Shown piece after piece: positions 1-9,137 of a DNA stretch of 64,000 nucleotides (positions within the stretch are counted from its first letter, which is position 1; each line of letters starts with the position of its first letter). The position numbers and the translations under genes were made by a program. The stretch is from Scytalidium lignicola. Lineage: Eukaryota > Ascomycota > Leotiomycetes. The stretch spans positions 62,001 to 126,000 of the forward strand of contig NCSJ02000092.1 of assembly GCA_002812745.2 (NCBI GenBank), given 5' to 3'. The notes under the pieces are model-generated. The model was not told the DNA's origin, did no database searches, and was given only the letters and a program-made list of their open reading frames with translations.

Positions 1-559
1 GTCCGAGCTCTAGGTCTACAGAGCAAGATGAGGATTTCAGACTACGTCTACGATCTCATCCTTCATCTCACCGCCGCCAGCATTGCGTCAATAATGATCT
101 GGCAAGCTTTACTGCTGGGAGTGAGAGGTGTGATAGTGTTCGCATGCTGGACATGGCACGAACCTCTTACTTGGGCAGCAGTAGGGGGGTGATACATCTT
201 CTTTCCGCTGTCACGTGGCGATTGTGTCTTGGTCCTGTCAACTCTTTAGAGCCGTGGTCGAGGTGGCATTGGAGTCTCTTTCGTTCAGGTGCAAACTTGC
301 GACTTGCACATCCTCAAACTGCACGGTGCTTTGGTCTTGTCTTGCAAATCATTAGCTTGATGAATTACGGCTACGGAACTGTGATGTTAAGTGGTATCAG
401 CCTTGTGAGTCCGTCAAATGCTCTTGTGGTCTTTTGTTTAATGGGATTTGCGGGCACGAGTTCGAGACTTCTGACCATATGGCTATTGGAGCTAGGGCAT
501 GAAGTCCCGGCTGAAGACGGTGATATCATGACGAGTATTCTAAAAAGGAGTAAAAGAGA
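1..559. other. No recognisable gene
   Basis: The first 559 bases hold an open frame on the plus strand (from 144) whose translation resembles no family I know. It runs out of phase into the TPR remnant that follows. It may be the decayed upstream part of the same gene, but nothing in it supports a call. Confidence 0.4.
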
Positions 560-840
560 GAGTGAGACCTATATGAGAAGCTGGTCGAGACCGAGCAGGC
601 GTTGCAAGGCTACGAGAAGGCGCACGGTGCAGACAATTCTTCGACTTATGTCCCAGCGCTAAACACAATTCAGGGCCTCAGCTTTCTTTTTGAATATCAA
701 GCTAATATAGCAGGGGAGGAGAATGTACTAAAAGGCTTTAACTAGATATGAGAAGGTCTTCGGGCCTAATCATGCTAAGGTTTAGAGGTTGCAAAACAAT
801 CTTCGTGTCTTAGATGCTGCAATGAAGAACAATTCGTAAT
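560..840 (+). pseudogene. Remnant of a TPR-repeat protein tail
   Basis: Two out-of-phase stretches translate to tetratricopeptide-like sequence. The first has YEKLVETEQALQGYEKAHG and a TIQGL helix (from about 571). After a frameshift near 735 the second has ALTRYEKVFGPNHAKV followed by LQNNLRVLDAAM. The pattern (ALxGYEKxxGPxH) is that of kinesin-light-chain/nephrocystin-type TPRs, which in filamentous fungi often form the C-terminus of NB-ARC or NACHT NLR-like proteins. Only the repeat tail is visible; no nucleotide-binding domain lies in the window. The frameshift and two in-frame stops mean it is dead. The NLR assignment is inference from the repeat type; any fungal TPR protein could be the source. 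Confidence 0.55.
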
Positions 841-959
841 GAACTGGTATTGCTGCAAAACAACTGCGCAAAATTAGGAGTAATTTAGGAAAGTTACTTA
901 AAGTTCTGTCAAATTTAAAAGCACCGTATAATGTAATGTCGCAACAATTGGCTTAAGAT

Positions 960-1976
960 GACCTCATATCCTTGCCTCTCCTCCTGATGTACTTCGAAAT
1001 ACCTCTAGGTGTGCCCTGCCAGAATGGAGCATCCAGGCCCACAGCATATCTACAACAAGGACATCAAAGAAGGAGAATACAAGGCTCCCACCAAAGACAA
1101 GGCTATGGTTTCGAAAGGGGAACATAAACTGGTATATATGTTCCATCAATTGCTTTTACACAACCATCGAAAAATGGGTAATATCGAGTATCGTATACAG
1201 TTCAATCATGAAGTGGTGTAGTTTCGTCTAAGAGTAATACTACAGTTTGGTATAATATAAGGAGAGCATTTAGTACCTCATAAAAGGCTTTAATATATGG
1301 ATATTAGCTAATATTTGTTGTGATATCCTGTGTGTCGCCTTAGGCACCATCTTGTTTATTACACGTGACTTCCATTTTAGGTAGTCCCATTAGTTAGCTC
1401 TTCTACTCGTACGTAGTTACTACCGTACAACACACTATAATATATTCGAGTAACCCCGATTACGCAACCTTTTGCTGTGCCTAATTCAACAATATTAATA
1501 ATATAGTATGTTTTAATTTAACTAATCGTTTCACCCGAATGAGAGAACCTTTCTTGCGTATCTCGATTTGAGGCTCCTTTAGATACAATATGCAAAAAGA
1601 TTACTAGCTTTTCTTCGACCGTTACACTCTTTCTTGACGCCGAAAGCTCTGTATTAGTCGATAACCATATAACTAATGCCTTGAAAATCTCAATTTTCAT
1701 GCGAAAACACTCGCGGAACCGCTCAGGATGTACTTGCTCAAGAAGCTCTTTAACATATCGATCACCAGGTACTGATATTCGAAGGCGATGGGAAAGTGCC
1801 ATCGATTGGATACGCTGTTCACGTTGTGCATATCGTTGAATTACATCTTTAATCAATTCTTCGAATATCACATCTACTGGTTCTTCTCCGGCAATGTCTA
1901 GAACGGTGTAAAGCTTTATAGAAAAGCGTATATATAATAACAACTTGCAAAACAACACGAAATCGCGATATTGCAA
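960..1976 (-). pseudogene. PIF/Harbinger-type transposase remnant, split by a solo LTR
   Basis: Read on the minus strand from 1976, a 152-residue frame ends in the segment RFRECFRMKIEIFKALVIWL, then VEEKLVIFLHIV and QERFSHSGETIS. This is the N-terminal helical region typical of fungal PIF/Harbinger DDE transposases. After the 176-bp solo LTR at 1316-1491 the same strand resumes with FYEVLNALLILYQ and then DGCVKAIDGTYIPVYVP; the DGT motif holds the first catalytic Asp of this family. The C-terminal DDE region is not recognisable, and stops and frame changes follow. I infer one transposase gene inactivated by decay and by the LTR insertion. Family assignment rests on remembered motif patterns. 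Confidence 0.6.
1316..1491 (+). repeat. Solo LTR of the copia element found at 16.9-21.9 kb
   Basis: A 176-bp unit starts TGTTGTGATATC and ends TTCAACA. It matches both LTRs of the copia element at 16904 and 21720 along its length. It is flanked by a perfect 5-bp direct repeat ATATT (1311-1315 and 1492-1496), the target site duplication expected of a solo LTR formed by LTR-LTR recombination. It keeps C and G at many sites where the two element LTRs have T or A, for example ACACGTGAC against ACACATGAC and ACATATGAT. It is therefore the least RIP-mutated of the three copies. It sits inside the PIF/Harbinger remnant. Confidence 0.92.
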
Positions 1977-2042
1977 GATTTTATCGACAGTTCAAGCCTA
2001 ATCGAGTAATATATGCGAATATTATGCTTAAAAGATCAGTGC

Positions 2043-2119
2043 CCCACCATCAAAAGGAGCGCAAAAGTAGCTCTAAAGCTANCTTTTGAAGCTACTTTTG
2101 CGCTCCTTTTGATGGTGGG
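2043..2119. repeat. Long perfect foldback palindrome
   Basis: The arms 2043-2072 and 2090-2119 are perfect reverse complements over 30 bp (from CCCACCATC to GATGGTGGG). The 17-base centre, which contains one N at 2082, is itself nearly complementary, so the whole 77 bp can fold into a single stem. It shares the words AAAAGGAG and GCAAAAG with the MITE-like unit just downstream. Its origin could be a tiny foldback element or an assembly artefact at a palindrome; the N near the axis fits sequencing trouble there. Confidence 0.85.
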
Positions 2120-2245
2120 TAACAAATCCGCACATGTACCGGTACTCCCCTAGCCAAAAGGAGATTACATGGGCAAATTTTGCTAGCAAGGGCCTTTAAG
2201 AGCTAGTAAGGGTACCTCCAGGGATTACCGCAAAAAAGGAGCATG

Positions 2246-2512
2246 GGGGTGTTTGGATTCAGCTTTTGCGTTGTCAAAGATATTGCTTATGTAATTGGCG
2301 TTGGCCAATCATAGCTGTAGGAAGCTTACGGTCGGTAAAGTGCAGAGTTTTACCGGTTTATCCCTTTGTACTGTACATCATAGAATTGAGCAACGAATAG
2401 AGTCTCTGTACCATACACTTTATATGTGCAGTAGCCTAATCCCTGCGCCATAACCTCTGACATGCGTGAGGACTTACGCAAAAGGAGGCTCCTTTTGCGA
2501 ATCCAAACGGGG
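2246..2512. mobile_element. Candidate MITE with GTTTGGATTC terminal inverted repeats
   Basis: The left end GGGGTGTTTGGATTC (from 2246) is matched in inverse by GAATCCAAACGGGG ending at 2512. Just inside the right end is a perfect hairpin, GCAAAAGGAG / CTCCTTTTGC (2478-2487 and 2489-2498), and just inside the left end is GCTTTTGCG. The 267-bp unit has no coding capacity. I could not find a convincing target site duplication, so the boundaries and the superfamily (hAT-like is a guess) are uncertain. Confidence 0.45.
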
Positions 2513-2761
2513 CCTAAGTCTTATAGCTAGCTCGTATAGTTAACTTAACATCGTATTACGTAAATCTATACCCCCCATTTATTATAGTTACACACCTTTG
2601 CTGTCCAATGTAAAGGACCAAGTCGTAGACCCCACCAAAGCGTTGTCGGAGCCCCGCGCTAATTTTTTTTTGTGTTAATTTGCAAATTGAGTCACGAACA
2701 ACTCCAACATTCGAATATAATAATTCAATGAACGACGAGCTCAGGATACTGTGCAATTAGT

Positions 2762-5700
2762 ATGGCTCAATTACCCGACCCAACAGTTGACCTTGACTGG
2801 TCTGGCTATGCTGGCTCAATCCAGGAGCGCTTCCGCGCTTCAGCTGAGAAATTCCCCGACAAAACCTGTGTCCTCGAGACCAAGTCGTCAACGACGCCAG
2901 AGAGGCAATTCACCTATCGGCAAATTTATGAAGCTTCTAACACTCTCGCCCACTATCTCCATGATGCGGGCATTACAAATGGAGATGTCGTTATGATATG
3001 GGCGCATCGTTCAGTCGACTTGGTGATTAGCTTAATGGGCACACTGGTATATTTCTCTTGTTTCTTACAACAAGCAGTATTCGCTGACTTTCCGACCTTG
3101 ACTACAAGACTGCTGGGGCAACTATGACTGTTCTTGATCCTGCGTATCCACCAACCAGACAAAAGATTTATCTCGAGGTCTCCCAGCCACGCGCTTTAAT
3201 CAAGATTGGAACAGCAACAGATGAGAATGGCCATTTGGCACCGGTGGTACAACAATATATCGATGAAGAGCTTCAGCTAAAGGCGGTGGTTCCTGAGCTT
3301 CGTCTTCTTGATGATGGTATTCTTTCCGGGGGCGATATTGACGGCCAAGATATATTTCGCAAAGCTAGACAAGCTGCATCCTCGCCTCCCGACGTGCTCG
3401 TTGGCCCTGATTCAAATCCCACCCTGTCATTTACCTCGGGAAGCGAAGGACGGCCAAAGGGGGTACTTGGTCGCCATTATGGCTTGACCAGGTACTATAA
3501 CTGGATGGCTGAACGTTTCCAGTTGTCGTCGGAAAGTCGAATAACCTTGCTCAGTGGCCTTGGGCATGATCCGATCCAGCGAGACATCTTCACACCTCTT
3601 TATTTGGGGGCAGAAATCCTTGTACCGTCAAAAGAAGATATCCAACACGAAAAGCTCGCTGAGTGGATGCGAGAACATAAACCAACTGTCACCCACTTAA
3701 CTCCAGCAATGGGCCAGGTTCTTGTCGGAGGGGCAACAGCAGAATTTCCTTCACTACAACACGCTTTCTTTGTTGGTGATGTACTTACAACTAGAGACTG
3801 CCGAGCTCTCAGACGGCTTGCTGTGAACGTTAATATCATTAATCTCTACGGCACGACCGAGACCAGTCGCGCAGTCAGTTATTTTGAAGTTCCAAGCTGT
3901 GCTAGGAATCCCGATTTCCTAGATAAACTTAAAGATACAATTCCGGCTGGAAAAGGAATGGAAAATGTCCAACTTTTAGTTGTAAATCAAAATAATCGAG
4001 CTCAACTTTGTCAAGTCGGTGAAGTTGGCGAGATATACGTTCGGGCAGCCGGCCTTGCTGAGGGATACTTGGGAGACCAAGCGTTGAATGAACAGAAGTT
4101 CCTGATGAACTGGTTCGTTGATAATGAGAAATGGGTGGAGGCAGATAAAAAGACAAGTAAGGATGAGCTTTGGCGACGATATTATAAAGGGCCTAGAGAT
4201 AGGCTTTACCGTACTGGTGACCTTGGTCGATACCTAGAATCTGGGGATATCGAATGTACTGGCCGAGCTGATGACCAGGTTAAAATTCGTGGTTTCCGAA
4301 TTGAACTTAATGAGATCGACAACAACTTGAACCAGAACCCTTTGATCAGAGATTGTAAGACTCTTGTTCGAAGAGATCGTTATGAGGAAGCGACTCTGGT
4401 CAGCTATGTTGTCCCCGAGTTAAAAGAATGGACCCGCTGGCTATCTGCTCAAGGAGTAGATGATATGGAAGACGAAGGAATTGAAATGGGACTTGTTACA
4501 ATATTCCATAAAAGGTTCCGGAGGATGCAGACCGAATTGCGAGAACACCTGAAGTCTCGACTGCCAAGCTATGCAGTGCCAACCATATTTCTTGTGCTCA
4601 ACAAGCTTCCACTAAACCCGAATGGCAAGGTTGATAAGCCAAACCTTCCGTTCCCTGATATTAATGAACGTGTAGAAGATGCCTCAGAGGAGGATTTAAA
4701 GAGTTGGGGAGCCTTGACGGAAATGCAGAGAACAATGGCTAATAAGTGGGCTCATCTCATTCGTGGTCTGAACCCGAAAACGATTAGAGAAGAGAACAAT
4801 TTCTTTGATCTAGGTGGGCACAGTCTATTAGCCCAACAGCTGCTCCTGAATATCCGGAAAGATATGGGCTCAGATATTTCCATTAACGTCCTCTACGAGT
4901 ATCCAAGTCTAGCTGAGTTTAGCGCTGAGGTAGAGAAGAGGAGGAGTAACCTTACTAGTGATAAGGAGAACGTTGAAGGGTCTGAGTCTGTTTACTCTAG
5001 ATCTCTGAATGAGTTGGTGAATAAATTGGAGGCTAAGTACCAATCAGCGGATGTAGACACAATCACAGCATCTGATCGGTTAACAATTTTCCTTACTGGA
5101 GCTACTGGATTCTTAGGCTCTTATTTAATTAAGGAAATTCTTGGACGGACGCGTAGTAGCATCAGACTAATTGTACATGTCCGAGGTGCTAAGGATTCGG
5201 CTGGGGCACTTGGACGAGTTCAACGGTCGCTTCAGGGGTATGGCTTATGGAAAGATGAATGGTCAACTAGATTGAGCTGTGTTGTTGGTGACTTGTCCCA
5301 ACCACAGATTGGTATTGATGTAGCATCCTGGAAATCCTTATCTGAGGAAGTTGATGTTGTAATACATAATGGTGCTACGGTTCACTGGGTCAAGAGATAT
5401 CAGGACATGATGGTATCTAATGTTTTATCGACTATTGACCTGATGAAGCTTTGTAATGAAGGGAAGCCAAAGATCTTCTCGTTCGTTAGTTCTACTAGTG
5501 TGCTTGATACAGAACATTATATCAAACTCTCAGAGAAGCAAACAAGCACTGGACAAGGTGCAATTCAGGAGGATGATAACATGCAAGGCAGTCAAACTGG
5601 ACTTGGCACAGGATATGGGCAAACTAAGTGGGTTTCTGAACAACTTATTCGCGAAGCTGGAAAGAGAGGCCTCCGAGGTTCTATTCTGAGAGCCGGATAT

Positions 5701-6339
5701 ATTCTTGGAGATTCGGAAACTGGCGTTTGCAATCTTGATGACTTTCTGGTCCGAATGTTAAAGGGGTGCATCCAACTATCAGCACGGCCAAGAATTATCA
5801 ATACCGTCAACGCCATCCCTGTAAATCATGTTGCTCGACTTGTTGTTGCCGCCTCCCTAAACCCTCTCGTCAACGGAGTGCATGTAATCAACGTCATAGC
5901 TCACCCCCGCCTACGCATGAGCGAATACCTGTCTATTTTAGAGTATTATGGTTACAAGACGCCCGAGATTAGCTACGATTCTTGGAAGGAGGAGCTTGAG
6001 AAGTTTGTCTCTGCGGGAACTTTGGAGAAAGATCAGGAGCAGCATGCTCTGATGCCCCTGTTCCACTTCTGCATGAATGATCTTCCGGCTAATACCAGAG
6101 CCCCTGAATTGGATGATGGGAATGCAGTAGCTGTTCTAAAGGCAGATGCAGACAAGTGGACGGGAGTAGATGAAAGTTCTGGTTACGGTATTGGCAGGGA
6201 AGATATAGGAAGATACTTGCGGTATTTAGTCGAAACGAAGTTCGTTGTGCCGCCGTCGGCGAGAGGAAGAAAGTTACCTGAGATCAATGTAAATGTTGCT
6301 CAGACGCAAGGGATCGGGGGCCGTGGTAGAACTGCATAG
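2762..6339 (+). CDS. LYS2: Lys2-like alpha-aminoadipate reductase, short N-terminus
   Basis: L-2-aminoadipate reductase activates aminoadipate as the adenylate, loads it on a phosphopantetheine arm and reduces it with NADPH to the semialdehyde, in fungal lysine synthesis. Exons are 2762-3046 and 3109-6339; the 62-nt intron rejoins GTL to TAGATMTVLDPAYPP. The product is 1171 residues. Adenylation motifs are all present: SFTSGSEGRPKG (about 203), LYGTTE, RLYRTGDLGRY and DDQVKIRGFRIE. The carrier Ser is residue 667 (DLGGHS), the NADPH fold is LTGATGFLGSY (about 757) and the reductase Tyr/Lys pair is Y931/K935. The family is usually about 1390 residues. This start falls where the adenylation domain begins, so about 220 N-terminal residues are missing, and an in-frame TGA at 2729 blocks extension. 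No RIP-type stops are seen. It may be a paralogue rather than the housekeeping copy. Confidence 0.9.
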
Positions 6340-7669
6340 TTATATTTGAGGATGGTTAACAAAAGCTATAGTGATAGGCATAAACTGCATTAGAGCTAGA
6401 GATCTTGACTGTATCTGGGAAAGTGTCACAATTCGGGTATTGATCTAGGTGTAGCCCTACCCTAATATTACTCTACAACAAGGTTCTCTACATAAAAAAG
6501 TTGATTATTTGAGTTTTATATTATAGATTTTAAACGTAGTAATTTTGTTGAACTCCAAGAATTTGTTTACATATGTTAAAGGCAAAAGGCTGCTGAACAG
6601 TGTAGAATAGATTACAGTTTTGATAAGGGAAATCTATCGTCACTAATTTAATCTGACCTAATCTTAAAATCAAGTTTCTAGGTAACTTACTGTACAGTAC
6701 AATTACACAGTAAATACTTGCCGACTACTATTTGCTTACTTATCATTCATCTACTAAATTGTCATGTGTATCATTTAAGATACTATCATTAAGCAACTTA
6801 CAAGTCTCACTTAAGCTCTTAATATCAAGCCATCGCTGCCGAGTATCGTGGGAATAAATGTGTGTACAAGAGTTTTCAAGCTCGCTAAAATCTTCTGAAT
6901 AATATTGTAAAAGGTTAAAATCTCGATTTTCCTTCGACTGAAAGATAGCTTTTGCAACACAGCTAGAATTACTGCAGGAAAGCTTCACGTCATCCTGTTT
7001 TATATAACTTCTATAAGATTTTAAAGTATCATTTCATCCTTATACATGCAGTACAAGCCTCTGATGTACTTAAACGACCAAAGCATCTTGCAAGTTTTAA
7101 CTATAGCATAAAGCATGTTAGCAGTAATACATCCTCTGCGTAGAGTAATATGCTCTACGCTTGAAGATCTTCGCAGGATGGCTGAGAAACAATCATGATT
7201 ACTGTCGCTAGCGAAGACACATTCGTACGAGCGTATTTAGCTTAATTAGAAGAAAAGTACGCCTAATTCCTGGAACATGAAATAACCATATTTTGTCTTG
7301 TCTGATTCGTGATACATGGATTGTAAGTGGGGAAGTAATGCATGAGGTCTTTTTGATGTTCTTGATTTCTCCCCGTCAATGCTTAGCCTTACAACATTCC
7401 TTAACACTGCCTTATAAAGGGCAGGCCTATATCCACTTGCATTTTACCTAAATCCACTTGCGACCGGCCGGTACCGGTGCCTCCTCGGTAAACTTTTCCT
7501 TATATATTTTATTAGTAACCTAGATATACGCTGAGACATAGGCATATAGAATTGAGACTTGTAGGAGGTTTAGGGCATACTAATAATGTATTGTAATTAT
7601 TGCGTAGATAATTGTACTTATTGCAATTAAAAGCTTTTAACTACTTTTATCACTTTGTTTTAGCTTTAA
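6340..7669. other. Gene-free, AT-rich interval
   Basis: No frame here resembles a known protein. An 81-codon minus-strand frame at 6743-6988 is unrecognised. A small nested hairpin (GCGTAGAG / CTCTACGC) lies near 7138-7160. A TACTGTACAGTA palindrome lies near 6689. Confidence 0.5.
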
Positions 7670-8834
7670 AATAGCATTTTCAAGTGGCCTTGCTCCCCCA
7701 GAAGGTTTACACCCTGATCTAGAAGCTTTGAAAGCTTCAATTCAAGCTTGGGGCTGTGAAAATGGCTATGCCTTTACCAAACGTGATAGTAATGGCCATA
7801 GAGTAGTATTCACATGTGCTCGGTTTAGAAGTTATTAATCCAAAAGCAAAAGGAGTGAAGTTCATACTTCCAAACAATGTAAAGGAAGCTTTAAGAAGTG
7901 TAATTACAAGATGAAAATGATTATTATGCTAGAAAGTGATAATTGGAGGTTGAAAGTGTTAGAACTTACTTATAATCACCTTGTTAACCTAGCTATAGCT
8001 CATCCTCAGCATAGAGTAAGTACTTTAAGTGTTGAACAAAAAGCTTATATTGTAGTTAATGTGCATATAAGCATGAAAAACAGCCAAATAATCGATTTAA
8101 TTACTCTTTAGCAACCAGGTGCCCTCTTAAAGTCTAGTGATATAACCAATATCACATAGAAAGTGAGATTGAAAGATTTAGGTGGTAGGATACTGATTCA
8201 ATAGTTATTGTATGTTTTGTTATATTTCTCGATTTATTATTTACTAACAAATTAGGTGGAAACTCGAGTAAAAGAGCTCTTGTGAAGTATATACTACTAA
8301 TATAAACAATAACCTTATTTAGTTGTTTTATATAGACTTTACTATAATAATTACATATCAACAAAATCCTGATATTCTCCTTATGGATTGTACTTATAAA
8401 ACCAACCAATTTAATATGTTACTCTTTAATATATATGTTATTATTGGTGAAAATAAAGTGTTATAAATCAGGTTAGCATTTCTCTTTAATAAGACTGAAG
8501 AATTATATAATTAAATTATAAAGCAGCTTAAAGAAGTAATGAATAAGTACTCTATTCCAAAGTTACTTTTTATTGTAACTAATAGAGAATTAGCTTTAAT
8601 GAAAAGTATTAATTCATACTTTCTTAATTCTTATCATATTCTTTGTAAGTAATATGTTAATATGAATATATTAGCTAAAACCAAAAGGTTTTTCCACTTG
8701 CAATTAAGGAGAATAGTATTTGGTGAAGATATTCTACCTTTTAAGAATTCATGAAAGTATAAGGGGCAGTCCTTGAATCTGAAACTGAAAAAGCTTATTC
8801 ATCTAATCTTACTAAACTTTGCATATTCCTTGAT
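7670..8834 (+). pseudogene. MULE (Mutator-like) transposase remnant
   Basis: The 5' part reads PPEGLHPDLEALKASIQAW followed by GCENGYAFTKRDSNGHRVVF, the FAR1-like DNA-binding N-terminus of fungal MULEs. Further on come a VRLKDLGG linker and the DDE-domain signature PDILLMDCTYKTNQFNM, then VTNRELALMKSINSYF and YHILCK. These correspond to DVLLMDxTYKTN, the second acidic motif and the HxLCxWH motif of the family. TAG/TAA stops replace Gln and Trp codons throughout, as RIP produces. The gypsy 5' LTR begins at 8835, cutting the frame. No continuation is recognisable beyond 16443, so the 3' half was lost or has decayed beyond recognition. Confidence 0.75.
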
Positions 8835-9099
8835 TGTCAGGTCCTTAGTAGGCTAATCACGTGAAGGGAGGAAGGATAGGGGTCTGAGTCCTAGCCGCTC
8901 CTTAGCTGCTGACTCCNGTCTATAAAGAGGGGGNTTTCCCCTTCTCTTTGACAGGAGTCAGAGATCAATCTTGTAATTTTAGAAGAGCACCGAGTTTTAA
9001 AGCGAATCTACACCTAACCAACTGTTATCTCACTGCTAGTCTCCTATTATGTTTCAGCCTCCTGGTCTCTTTTCACTCTACATACAGATACCCTTGACA
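8835..9099 (+). repeat. 5' LTR of the gypsy element
   Basis: It starts TGTCAGGTCC and ends CCCTTGACA, so it has the short inverted ends TGTCA/TGACA. It contains the motif CTATAAAGAGG and matches the 3' LTR along its whole length, differing mainly by C/T and G/A changes. Confidence 0.93.
8921..8969 (+). promoter_or_regulatory. Predicted LTR promoter and transcript start
   Basis: A TATAAA box begins at 8921. About 39 bases downstream lies AGAGATCAAT (8960-8969), which is exactly complementary to the primer site next to the LTR. In the Tf1/sushi group the first bases of the mRNA pair with the primer site, so this word probably marks the transcript start and the U3/R boundary. The start itself is inference. 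Confidence 0.6.
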
Positions 9100-9100
9100 T

Positions 9101-9110
9101 ATTGATCTCT
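9101..9110 (+). other. Primer-binding site complementary to the element's own 5' end
   Basis: ATTGATCTCT lies one base after the 5' LTR. Its reverse complement, AGAGATCAAT, occurs inside the LTR 39 bases after the TATA box. The match is a perfect 10 bp and stops at a mismatch on both sides. No tRNA-like TGG-start primer site is seen. This is the layout of self-primed Tf1/sushi retrotransposons. Confidence 0.7.
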
Positions 9111-9137
9111 CTCTCCTAACAAAGAGCACATAGACCG

